The notes: generated by a model from the letters alone, not told the origin. A DNA stretch of 7,727 nt from CAYWTX01 sp964461295 (GCA_964461295.1 CAYWTX010000530.1:1-7727), one strand, 5' to 3'; counted from the first letter of the stretch, positions 1 through 5,885 are shown. Numbers and translations: made by a program.

Positions 1-74
1 CCTACACCCAATGAACCCAAACGTCCATCCTCCTCCCATCCATGGCGACAATCGTACAAGTGTCGCCGGAGCCG

Positions 75-119
75 AGCGGACATTTCTACTGGGGCGAAGT
101 AGCGGACATTTCTACTGGG
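75..119. repeat. Two identical 19-bp direct repeats, insertion-sequence-end-like
   Basis: The 19-mer agcggacatttctactggg occurs at 75-93 and again at 101-119, a period of 26 bp. Motifs built around GGACATTTCTA are, as I recall, common at the termini of IS21/IS481/IS3-like elements, where repeated subterminal copies bind transposase. No transposase gene or second end is present, so this would be a solo end or remnant. The family assignment is uncertain; the repeat itself is certain. Confidence 0.55.
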
Positions 120-215
120 CCTTGACAGCGCGAAGCGGCGACGGGCGATGGGCCGCCGAAGCGGGGCGAATGATGGCGGCCTCAGGCGCGAGCCTGGGGC
201 ACGCGGCTGCTTGTC

Positions 216-243
216 ACCCGACACTCGACACCCGACACTCGAG
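216..243. repeat. 14-bp tandem duplication
   Basis: The unit acccgacactcga plus one base occurs at 216-229 and 230-243, with only the last base differing. Related tcgaca words recur at 257-262 and 281-286, so the whole 216-286 stretch is built from similar short words. No function is evident. Confidence 0.7.
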
Positions 244-280
244 GCTTCACGCGTACTCGACATTTCCCTAACTTCGCCCC

Positions 281-309
281 TCGACACTGCCTGGCTGGCC
301 CGGTAATCT
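281..309 (+). promoter_or_regulatory. Possible ruvAB promoter, leaderless
   Basis: TCGACA (281-286, five of six matches to the -35 consensus) lies exactly 17 bp before TAATCT (304-309; T1, A2 and T6 of the -10 consensus kept). Seven bases then separate the -10 box from the ATG at 317, so transcription would start on or next to the start codon. No Shine-Dalgarno sequence is visible. The -10 match is weak, and the -35 word belongs to a locally repeated tcgaca motif. Confidence 0.4.
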
Positions 310-316
310 CTTCGCC

Positions 317-943
317 ATGATCGCACGCATATCAGGCCGGCTGGAGCAAGTGAGCGGCGGGACGGTCCTCATCGACGCGGGCGCGGGCGTGTGGTACGAG
401 GTGCTCGTGCCCGCCTGCGACCTGGAGCGGCACAGTCGTCGCCTGGGCCAGGAAGTGGTCCTCCACACGATCCACTACATCGAGGGCGACCCCACGCGCG
501 GCAACCTCACGCCGCGTCTGGCGGGGTTTCTCGCCGAGGCCGACCGCCAGTTCTTCCGCCTGCTGACCACCGTCAAGGGCATCGGCATCCGCAAGGCCCT
601 GCGGGCCATCGCCCGCCCCGTGGGCGACATCGCGGCCTCCATCCAGAACAAGGACGCCAGGATGCTCGCCACGCTGCCGGAAATCGGCAAGCGACTGGCT
701 GAGCAGGTCATTGCCGAGCTGCACGGCAAGGTGGACGACTTCGCCGCCTTGGCGACGGCGGGCGCGACGGCGGAGATGCCCGCGGCTGCGACGGAGGCGA
801 TCTCGGTGCTGGTGCAATTGGGCGAGCGGCGCCCTGACGCGGTGGCACTGGTGGAAAGGGTTCTCGCGGTCGCGCCGGACCTGGCGTCGCCTGAGGAGAT
901 CATTCAGAACGTGTACCGGCTGAAGGCGGGAGGGGCGGTCTGA
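317..943 (+). CDS. ruvA: Holliday junction branch migration complex subunit RuvA
   Basis: RuvA binds four-way Holliday junctions as a tetramer and loads the RuvB motor for branch migration in recombinational repair. The 208-residue product has the usual family length and order: an N-terminal OB-fold starting MIARISGRL (about 1-65), a first helix-hairpin-helix LTTVKGIGIRKALRAI (83-98), a second LATLPEIGKRLAEQVIAEL (117-135), a linker, and a small C-terminal RuvB-binding domain (about 155-203). The sequence is divergent: the OB-domain end reads DPTRGNLTPRLAGF where many RuvAs have a HxxVREDxxxLYGF-like stretch, and the second hairpin has PEIGK rather than PGIGK. The ATG at 317 was chosen because the protein there begins exactly like the family. 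The stop overlaps the ruvB start by one base (TGATG), so translation is probably coupled. Confidence 0.95.
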   Translation: MIARISGRLEQVSGGTVLIDAGAGVWYEVLVPACDLERHSRRLGQEVVLHTIHYIEGDPTRGNLTPRLAGFLAEADRQFFRLLTTVKGIGIRKALRAIARPVGDIAASIQNKDARMLATLPEIGKRLAEQVIAELHGKVDDFAALATAGATAEMPAAATEAISVLVQLGERRPDAVALVERVLAVAPDLASPEEIIQNVYRLKAGGAV

Positions 944-1986
944 TGGCACGAGACAAGGTGATCACAGCGAAGTGCGCCGGCCCCGAGGACGAGAAGTTCA
1001 ACGCGTCGCTGCGCCCCACGACGCTCGACCAGTGCATCGGCATGGGCGAACTGCTGGAGAAGCTGCGCATCTCCATCACGGCCGCCCGGCAGCGCAAGGA
1101 GCCGATGGAGCACGTGCTGCTGCACGGCCCGCCGGGGCTGGGCAAGACGACGCTGGCCTACGTCATCGCCCAGGAGATGGGATCGACCATCAAGGTCACC
1201 AGCGGCCCCGCCCTCACGCGTCCCAGCGACCTCATCGGCATCCTCACCAACCTCGAGCATCGCGACGTGCTGTTCATCGACGAAATCCACCGCCTCGCGC
1301 CGGCCGTCGAGGAGTACATCTACCCCGCGATGGAGGACTACAAGGTCGACTTCGTGGTCGACAGCGGCATGCACAGCCGCACGATCAACCTGCCGCTCAA
1401 GCCCTTCACGCTGATCGGCGCCACGACGCGGGCGGGCATGCTCACCCCGCCGTTGCGGACGCGGTTCGGCATCAACCACCACGTGGACTTCTGGTCGGTC
1501 GAGGACCTGCTCGCCCGCTGCCGCATGTCGGCCGGGATGCTCAAGCTCCAGTCCGATGAACCCGCCCTGGAGATGCTGGCCCGGCGGGCCCGCGGCACGC
1601 CGCGAATCGCCAACCGCCTGCTCCGCCGCTGCCGCGACTACGCGCAGGTGAAGGGCGACGGCCGATTGACGACCGATTCGGTCGAGCTGGCGCTGAAACT
1701 GGAGGGGATCGATCCCCTGGGCCTGGACGAGCTGGACCGCCGCTTCCTGCGGGTCATCATGGACGTGTACAAGGGCGGGCCGGTCGGCATCGAGGCGTGC
1801 GCCGCCACGCTGGGCGAGGAGACCGACACGCTGGTGGACGTGGTCGAGCCGTTCCTGCTCCAGCAGGCCCTGCTGGCCCGCACCCGCCGCGGCCGACTTG
1901 CCACGGTGAAGGCCTACCAGCACCTGGGCAAGACCCCGCCGCCCCAGCCGCCCGGCGAGGGCCCGATGCTGTTTGAGGATGAGTGA
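943..1986 (+). CDS. ruvB: Holliday junction branch migration DNA helicase RuvB
   Basis: RuvB is the hexameric AAA+ ATPase that pulls DNA through the RuvA-bound Holliday junction. The 347-residue protein matches the family length. Visible motifs are the N-terminal FNASLRPTTLDQCIG (19-33), Walker A GPPGLGKTT (62-70), Walker B LFIDEIHRL (110-118), IYPAMEDYKVDFVVDSG (126-142), sensor 1 GATTRAGML (159-167), the arginine-finger segment LRTRFGI (171-177), and sensor 2 RGTPRIANRLLRR (217-229). A winged-helix C-terminal domain carries GGPVGIEACAATLGEE (278-293). The tail is proline-rich and acidic. It is translated from an ATG sharing its A with the ruvA stop codon, so the two are one operon. Unlike many bacteria, ruvC is not in this operon. 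Confidence 0.97.
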   Translation: MARDKVITAKCAGPEDEKFNASLRPTTLDQCIGMGELLEKLRISITAARQRKEPMEHVLLHGPPGLGKTTLAYVIAQEMGSTIKVTSGPALTRPSDLIGILTNLEHRDVLFIDEIHRLAPAVEEYIYPAMEDYKVDFVVDSGMHSRTINLPLKPFTLIGATTRAGMLTPPLRTRFGINHHVDFWSVEDLLARCRMSAGMLKLQSDEPALEMLARRARGTPRIANRLLRRCRDYAQVKGDGRLTTDSVELALKLEGIDPLGLDELDRRFLRVIMDVYKGGPVGIEACAATLGEETDTLVDVVEPFLLQQALLARTRRGRLATVKAYQHLGKTPPPQPPGEGPMLFEDE

Positions 1987-2005
1987 CGCCGGATTCGACC
2001 AGCGG

Positions 2006-2011
2006 TATACT
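2006..2011 (+). promoter_or_regulatory. Possible -10 box for the HEPN-MNT cassette
   Basis: TATACT (five of six consensus matches) ends 8 bases before the GTG at 2020, implying a leaderless or near-leaderless transcript. At 17-bp spacing the -35 would be GTGACG (1983-1988, four of six), which overlaps the ruvB stop codon. The cassette may also be read through from ruvB, as the gap is only 33 bp. Confidence 0.35.
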
Positions 2012-2019
2012 GGATTGCG

Positions 2020-2400
2020 GTGGTGGACGTTTCAAAACAGGTCGAGTATTGGCGAACGCAGGCGCCCCAGGACTGGCGCGTTGCCGCCAAACTGGTGACA
2101 GAAGGAGAACTGCGCCATGGCCTGTTCTTTGTGCATCTTGCCTTGGAAAAGGTTCTGAAGGCCCACGTCTGCCGTGCAATTGAGGACATTGCTCCTTACA
2201 TCCACAACCTCGTCCGGCTTGCCGACCTCGCCAGACTGAACCTGACGCCGGAGCAACTTCGGGTGCTGACGGAGGCGAACTCCTTCAACATCCAGTGTCG
2301 CTATCCCGAAACGCTCCTGCCGACACCGGCGCGGGAGGAGGCTGTGCAGTGCCTGGAAGAGGCCAAGGAGGTCTTTCAGTGGTTGATGAAGCAGTTGTGA
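2020..2400 (+). CDS. HEPN domain protein, probable partner of the adjacent nucleotidyltransferase
   Basis: This 126-residue all-helical protein resembles the HEPN family (Pfam PF05168 type): a leader with W11 and D18-W19, helix RHGLFFVHLALEKVLKAH (32-49), HNLVRLADLARL (62-73), the conserved RYP near FNIQCRYPE (89-97), and a final helix with EEAKEVFQWL (113-122). HEPN proteins are often RNases or toxins, but this subgroup also includes non-catalytic partners. The canonical RX4-6H motif is not clear: R32-x6-H39 fits the spacing but lies in the conserved QAxEKxLKA-like helix, and no RX4HXY motif of HepT type is seen. GTG at 2020 or 2023 is the start. The gene overlaps the downstream MNT gene by 22 bp, the classic two-gene cassette. 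Local GC is lower than in ruvB (50% over 2101-2160 against about 62% over 1141-1200, counted by hand), compatible with acquisition. Confidence 0.82.
   Translation: MVDVSKQVEYWRTQAPQDWRVAAKLVTEGELRHGLFFVHLALEKVLKAHVCRAIEDIAPYIHNLVRLADLARLNLTPEQLRVLTEANSFNIQCRYPETLLPTPAREEAVQCLEEAKEVFQWLMKQL
2365..2371 (+). promoter_or_regulatory. Strong Shine-Dalgarno that fixes the MNT start
   Basis: AAGGAGG lies inside the HEPN gene, 7 bases before the GTG at 2379. It selects that GTG over upstream in-frame ATG codons, which would add residues unlike the MNT fold. It also implies independent, efficient initiation of the second gene. Confidence 0.75.
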
Positions 2401-2702
2401 AGTCGGTGCGGAAGTACTTGGCGGTGCTTCAAGATGGTGGATTGCCCATCTCCTTCGGCATCGTCTATGGCTCTCAGGCGCGAGGTCAACCGCGTGCCCG
2501 GAGTGACATTGACCTGCTCGTTGTTTCACCCCGGTATGATCTGCCGTTCTCGCACAAGGACGCGATGGTCCTTTGGCACGTCGCGGCTTCCGTCGATAGC
2601 CGAATTGAGCCCCTGCCCTGCGGGGAGAAACAGTGGGTGGAGGATGACGAGTCGCCGATTATCGAGATCGGCCGCCGCGAAGGCGAGAAGGTCAGTTTGT
2701 AG
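2379..2702 (+). CDS. Minimal nucleotidyltransferase (MNT/MntA-like), partner of HEPN
   Basis: This 107-residue protein of the DNA polymerase beta-like nucleotidyltransferase superfamily has the signature GSQARGQPRARSDIDLLVV (31-49): the GS pair at 31-32 and metal-binding Asp43 and Asp45. A likely third acidic residue is Glu77 in SRIEPLP. In HEPN-MNT (type VII toxin-antitoxin) systems such as HepT-MntA, the MNT protein neutralises the HEPN toxin by AMPylating it. All motifs needed for catalysis appear intact. The start is GTG 2379, behind an ideal AAGGAGG, and overlaps the end of the HEPN gene by 22 bases. The order HEPN-then-MNT matches known pairs, but the HEPN partner is of the PF05168 rather than the HepT/DUF86 type. 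Antitoxin activity is therefore inferred, and a regulatory role is possible. Confidence 0.85.
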   Translation: MVDEAVVKSVRKYLAVLQDGGLPISFGIVYGSQARGQPRARSDIDLLVVSPRYDLPFSHKDAMVLWHVAASVDSRIEPLPCGEKQWVEDDESPIIEIGRREGEKVSL

Positions 2703-2720
2703 CCTCCCGGAAAGGGGGGG
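2703..2720. terminator. Weak hairpin between convergent MNT and ruvC genes
   Basis: The 22-bp gap between the two stop codons contains cctccc (2703-2708), a short loop and a run of seven G (2714-2720) that can form a short stem with a G-T wobble. There is no T tract on either strand, so it is at best a weak bidirectional terminator. Confidence 0.2.
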
Positions 2721-2724
2721 ATCG

Positions 2725-3228
2725 CTACCGTCGCGGGCCCAGCGTGCGGGCGGCGCACAGGGCGATGGCGATCGCGTCAGCCACGTCCGGCGGCCGGGGC
2801 AGTTCGGCCAGGCCGCAGACCGCCTGCACCGCCCGCTGCACTTGGAGCTTGGATGCGTGCCCGTTGCCGGTGAGGTTCTTCTTGACCTCGGTGGCGGCCA
2901 GGTCGCGCACGGCCACGCCCGCCTGGTGTGCGGCCAGGAGGATCACGCCGCGCGCGTGGCCCATCAGTATGCTCGTCCGCGGGTGCTTGTAGTGGGCGTA
3001 GAGCTTCTCGATGGCGACCAGACTGGGGCGCAGCTCCGCCAGCACCTCGGTCAGGTCGGCGTGGATCTGCGCAATTCGCTCGGCCATGGCGCCGCGGGCG
3101 TTGGTGCGGAAGGTGCCCGCCTCGACGACGGACGGCTCGCCCCGGGCGTCGAGTTCGACGGCCGCGTAGCCGGTGATGTTGAGCCCGGGGTCGATTCCCA
3201 GCACGCGATATGGAGCGGCCGATGGCAT
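2725..3228 (-). CDS. ruvC: Crossover junction endodeoxyribonuclease RuvC
   Basis: RuvC is the dimeric Holliday-junction resolvase that nicks two opposing strands. The 167-residue protein has the typical length and an RNase H-like fold. It keeps all four catalytic acids: Asp13 in VLGIDPG (9-15), Glu74 in VAIEKLYAHYK (71-81), and Asp148 and Asp151 in PPDVADAIAIA (146-156). The family motif GNGHASKLQVQ (121-131) is also present. The frame stays open upstream to 3318, but the ATG at 3228 gives the usual short N-terminus, so the extra residues are rejected. It converges on the HEPN-MNT cassette and is separated from ruvAB, so its expression must be independent. A -10-like TATATT lies 6 bases before the ATG. 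Confidence 0.95.
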   Translation of the reverse strand: MPSAAPYRVLGIDPGLNITGYAAVELDARGEPSVVEAGTFRTNARGAMAERIAQIHADLTEVLAELRPSLVAIEKLYAHYKHPRTSILMGHARGVILLAAHQAGVAVRDLAATEVKKNLTGNGHASKLQVQRAVQAVCGLAELPRPPDVADAIAIALCAARTLGPRR

Positions 3229-3234
3229 GGGGGG

Positions 3235-3240
3235 AATATA
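3235..3240 (-). promoter_or_regulatory. -10 box of ruvC, leaderless
   Basis: Read on the minus strand, TATATT is followed by six C and then the ruvC ATG (3228). Transcription would therefore begin at the start codon, and there is no room for a Shine-Dalgarno. The -35 position (TCGCCG, three of six) is poor. Confidence 0.4.
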
Positions 3241-3271
3241 GCATGGTCTACCCCTGCCGGCGATGGCCAGG

Positions 3272-3277
3272 TATAAT
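3272..3277 (+). promoter_or_regulatory. -10 box of the Uma2-family gene
   Basis: A perfect TATAAT at 3272-3277 lies 25 bases before the ATG at 3303. GGAGG (3285-3289) is a possible but rather distant Shine-Dalgarno, 13 bases from the ATG. No good -35 is seen. The ruvC box lies 31 bp away on the other strand, so this is a compact divergent promoter region. Confidence 0.45.
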
Positions 3278-3302
3278 GCGGCGTGGAGGTTAGGGCTGGT
3301 CC

Positions 3303-3845
3303 ATGGCAACCGAGACACAAATCATGACCGCCCAGCAGTTGCTGGAATCGCCGCCGGACGGTCCGTGCGAACTGATAGAAGGGGAACTGCGCATGATGAC
3401 GCCCGCGGGAGACCAGCACGGACGAATGGCGGGGCGTTTGGCCGCCATGGTGGGCGCATACCTGGAAGCGCATGATCTGGGCGAGCTGTACGCGGCCGAG
3501 CCGGGGTTCCAGATTCACACCAACCCGGACACGGTGCGAGCGCCGGACTTGGCCTTCGTACGGAAGGGTCGGCTTGGGGAACCGGAGGCGGGGTACTTCC
3601 AAGGCGCGCCCGACTTGGCAGTAGAGGTGGTGTCGCCATTCGATCGACCGGGAGAAGTGACGGCGAAAGCAAAGGCATGGCTGGACGCGGGCGCGTCGCT
3701 CGTCTGGGTGATCATGCCGACCAAACGCGCCGTCACCGTCTATCAGGCCGGCCAGTCGCCTCGCACTCTTGGCGAGGCTGACATGCTGTCGGGCGAGGAG
3801 GTACTGCCGGGCTTCCAGCGAAAGGTGTCGGACCTGTTTCGGTAG
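3303..3845 (+). CDS. Uma2 family endonuclease-like protein (PD-(D/E)XK fold)
   Basis: This 180-residue protein matches the Uma2 family (DUF820, PF05685), restriction-endonuclease-like proteins of unknown role that are often present in many copies in cyanobacteria and planctomycetes. Recognisable parts are the N-terminal MTAQQLLESPPDGPCELIEG (8-27), GRMAGRLAAMVGAYLE (40-55), TVRAPDLAFVRKGRL (77-91), APDLAVEVVSP (102-112), and KAKAWLDAGASLVWVI (122-137). The likely nuclease acids are Glu23, Asp82 and Glu108, with Lys122 or Lys124 in the next helix. The C-terminus ends in the usual LSGEEVLPGF segment (162-171). It has its own promoter, diverges from ruvC, and abuts the cysS stop codon with no gap. 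Substrate and biological role are unknown. Confidence 0.9.
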   Translation: MATETQIMTAQQLLESPPDGPCELIEGELRMMTPAGDQHGRMAGRLAAMVGAYLEAHDLGELYAAEPGFQIHTNPDTVRAPDLAFVRKGRLGEPEAGYFQGAPDLAVEVVSPFDRPGEVTAKAKAWLDAGASLVWVIMPTKRAVTVYQAGQSPRTLGEADMLSGEEVLPGFQRKVSDLFR

Positions 3846-5261
3846 TCACGCCCGGCGCCAGGTCGTGCCCTTCGCCGAATCTTCCAGCACCACGCCCTTG
3901 GCAAGCAGTTCCCTGCGGATCGCGTCGCCGCGGGCGAAGTCCTTCGCCTTTCTCGCGGCCGCTCGCTCCGCGATCAGCCCTTCGATCTGTTCAGGCGTGA
4001 CCCCCATCGCCTCTTCCTTCGCCTCGGCCAGGTCCAGGGCCAACACCTCGTCCATCGCCAGCACGCTTGCCAGCCGGTCGCCCGGGGCGGCGGCTTCGTC
4101 GCGGGCCGCGCCCCACACGGCCGCGAGAGCCTGCGGCATGTTCAGATCGTTCTCGACGGCCTCGCGGAACTTCGCCTCGTGAGCAGCCAATACCTGCCCG
4201 CCCGCACCGCCAGCCTGCTTCCGCAACCCGATCACTTCCCTGCGGAGGTTCTTCAGCGCGTTGGCGGCCGCGTCCAGCCCCTCCCACGTGAACAGGAGTT
4301 GCTGGCGGTAGTGGGCCGTCAGCAGGAAGTAGCGATACGCCAGGGGGTCGTAACCGCGTTTCGCCAGCACGTCCAGCGTGAGGAACTCGCCGCTGGACTT
4401 GCTCATCTTCGTCTCGCCCTCGCCCGCCTTGGGCAGCACGAGGAATTCGCCGTGCATCCACCAGTTGCACCACTTGTGCCCCAGGGCGCACTCGGCCTGG
4501 GCGATCTCATTGGTGTGATGCACCTGCACGTGGTCGATCCCGCCGCAGTGGATGTCCAGGCGCTCGCCCAGTTCCTTCGTCGCCATCGCCGAGCACTCGA
4601 TGTGCCAGCCGGGGAAGCCCACGCCCCACGGGCTGGGCCACTCCATCTGGCGTTTCTTGTCCCTGGGCGAGAACTTCCACAGGGCGAAGTCCGTCGCGTG
4701 GCGCTTTCCCGCGGCCAGTTCGATGCGGGCGCCGGCCCGCAGGCCGCTGAGGTCCAGCCGCGCGAACTCGCCATACCGCGGGAACTTCGACGTGTCGAAG
4801 TACACGCCGTCGCCGGCGATGACGTACGTGTAGCCCTTCTGCTCCAGCGTCGCCACCATCTCGATCTGCGCGTCGATGTAGTCGGTGGCCTTGCACCATT
4901 GGTCCGGCTCGCCCACGTTGAGCCGCGCGATGTCCTTGCGGAACGCCTGCCAGTAGAACTCGGCGATGTCCCAGGCCGTCTTGCCCTCGCGGGCGGCGCC
5001 GAGTTCCATCTTGTCCTCGCCCTCGTCGGCGTCGCTGGTCAGGTGCCCCACGTCCGTCACGTTCATCACGTGCCGCACGGCGAACCCGCTCCGCCGCAGC
5101 GCCCGCTTGAGCACGTCCTGGAACACGTACGTCCGCAGGTTGCCGATGTGCGCGAAGTTGTAGACCGTCGGCCCGCACGTGTACAACCGCACGTGCGGCG
5201 GGTCGATCGGGACGAAGTCCTCCACGCTTCGCGTGGCCGTGTTGTACAGACGCAACGCCAT
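3846..5261 (-). CDS. cysS: Cysteinyl-tRNA synthetase
   Basis: CysRS charges tRNA-Cys with cysteine in the cytoplasm. The 471-residue class I enzyme shows LYTCGPTVYNFAHIGNLRTY (26-45) with the HIGH-type HIGN at 38-41, WHIECSAMA (219-227), and KMSKS at 285-289. The zinc ligands are inferred as Cys29, Cys223, His248 and Glu252. A C-terminal helical anticodon-binding part includes the conserved FARGDAIRREL (442-452). The zinc-site loop reads GGIDHVQVHHTNEIAQAE (240-257) where many bacteria have GGxDLIFPHHENEIAQSE, marking a divergent subgroup with ligands kept. The ATG at 5261 is chosen because MALRLYN is the usual beginning; the frame extends to 5339 with unconvincing residues. GGAAG lies just upstream. 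ispF is 111 bp upstream on the same strand, so both may share a transcript. Confidence 0.96.
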   Translation of the reverse strand: MALRLYNTATRSVEDFVPIDPPHVRLYTCGPTVYNFAHIGNLRTYVFQDVLKRALRRSGFAVRHVMNVTDVGHLTSDADEGEDKMELGAAREGKTAWDIAEFYWQAFRKDIARLNVGEPDQWCKATDYIDAQIEMVATLEQKGYTYVIAGDGVYFDTSKFPRYGEFARLDLSGLRAGARIELAAGKRHATDFALWKFSPRDKKRQMEWPSPWGVGFPGWHIECSAMATKELGERLDIHCGGIDHVQVHHTNEIAQAECALGHKWCNWWMHGEFLVLPKAGEGETKMSKSSGEFLTLDVLAKRGYDPLAYRYFLLTAHYRQQLLFTWEGLDAAANALKNLRREVIGLRKQAGGAGGQVLAAHEAKFREAVENDLNMPQALAAVWGAARDEAAAPGDRLASVLAMDEVLALDLAEAKEEAMGVTPEQIEGLIAERAAARKAKDFARGDAIRRELLAKGVVLEDSAKGTTWRRA

Positions 5262-5299
5262 AGGAGCTTCCAGCCTCCAGCAAGACCCGACGCTTCCGT

Positions 5300-5329
5300 C
5301 TCCAACGGAGCCGGGGCGTGTCGCCCCGG
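5300..5329. repeat. Two adjacent hairpins between ispF and cysS
   Basis: ctcc-aac-ggag (5300-5310) is followed directly by an eight-bp perfect stem, ccggggcg-tgt-cgccccgg (5311-5329). Neither is followed by a T tract, so an intrinsic terminator for ispF is doubtful. They could instead be a REP-like repeat or an mRNA-stabilising element in an ispF-cysS transcript. Confidence 0.55.
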
Positions 5330-5372
5330 TCGCCCTCAAACGGGGACCGCTTCCGCCCCCGCCCCCTCCGTC

Positions 5373-5849
5373 CTACTGCCGTTCCATGCACACCACGGCG
5401 AAGGTCGCGATGCCCTCGCCGCGTCCGACAAAGCCCATGGTCTCGTTGGTCTTGGCCTTCACCGACACGGCGTCCGCCGCGAGGCCCAGCAGTCCGGCGA
5501 TGCGATTGGCCATCGCCAGCTTGTGCGGGCCCAGCCTGGGCGACTCGGCGAGGACCGTCACGTCGCAGTTGACGATCCGCCAGCCCGCCCGGGCCGCCAG
5601 CCCGGCGGCGTGGACCAGGAAAGCCGTGCTGTCGGCCCCCTTCCAGCGAGGGTCGCTGTCGGGAAAGTGCTCGCCGATGTCGCCCGCGGCGACCGCGCCG
5701 AGGATCGCATCGGTGATCGCGTGCAGAACGACGTCGGCATCGCTGTGCCCCGCCAGGCCCGGCGCGTGCTCGATCCGCACGCCCCCCAGAAGCAGCGGGC
5801 GCCCCGGCGCGAAGCGGTGCGAGTCGTATCCGAACCCGACGCGGTGCAT
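5373..5849 (-). CDS. ispF: 2-C-methyl-D-erythritol 2,4-cyclodiphosphate synthase
   Basis: IspF catalyses the cyclisation of CDP-ME 2-phosphate to MEcPP in the MEP isoprenoid pathway, working as a homotrimer with a metal in each active site. The 158-residue protein has the family length and motifs: RVGFGYDSHRF (3-13) with metal ligands Asp9 and His11, GHSDADVVLHAITDAILGA (34-52) with His43, DIGEHFPDSDPRWKGADS (57-74), and KAKTNETMGFVGRGEGIA (131-148). It is not fused to IspD, unlike some bacteria. MHRVGFGYDSHRF at 5849 is the natural start; the frame extends to 5885. No Shine-Dalgarno is seen and a promoter-like pair abuts the ATG. cysS follows on the same strand after 111 bp with hairpins between. 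Confidence 0.95.
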   Translation of the reverse strand: MHRVGFGYDSHRFAPGRPLLLGGVRIEHAPGLAGHSDADVVLHAITDAILGAVAAGDIGEHFPDSDPRWKGADSTAFLVHAAGLAARAGWRIVNCDVTVLAESPRLGPHKLAMANRIAGLLGLAADAVSVKAKTNETMGFVGRGEGIATFAVVCMERQ

Positions 5850-5856
5850 GGACAGT

Positions 5857-5885
5857 ACAGTACGCGCGAGCGACGAAAAGGACAA
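5857..5885 (-). promoter_or_regulatory. Possible ispF promoter, leaderless
   Basis: On the minus strand TTGTCC (5885-5880, four of six) and TACTGT (5862-5857, three of six) are 17 bp apart. Seven bases separate the -10 box from the ATG at 5849, so the predicted start falls next to the start codon. The -10 word overlaps a short tactgtactgt repeat. Confidence 0.35.

Larger units (their letters stand above)
1..316. other. Non-coding region upstream of ruvA, with IS-like and tandem repeats
   Basis: I find no credible gene here. An 86-codon open frame begins at 11, but it has low-complexity, Arg/Gly/His-rich composition and runs through the repeats. The region holds a 19-bp direct repeat (75-93 and 101-119), a small GCGA-capped hairpin at 183-196 (caggc/gcctg), and a 14-bp tandem duplication at 216-243. 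It ends with a possible ruvA promoter. The mix looks like degraded mobile-element debris followed by a promoter. Confidence 0.6.

Noticed and set aside
216..243. CRISPR-like repeats
   Set aside because: There are only two adjoining 14-bp units without spacers, and no cas genes.
904..1923. A 339-codon open frame antisense to ruvB
   Set aside because: It is a shadow of ruvB codon bias; its composition is His/Asp/Arg/Val-rich with no domain, while ruvB carries every motif.
2434..3276. A 280-codon plus-strand frame spanning MNT and ruvC
   Set aside because: It crosses the MNT gene out of frame and then runs antisense to ruvC; there is no coherent protein.
3229..3318. N-terminal extension of RuvC by 30 residues
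   Set aside because: Family members start a few residues before GIDPG, and the extension covers the divergent promoter region.
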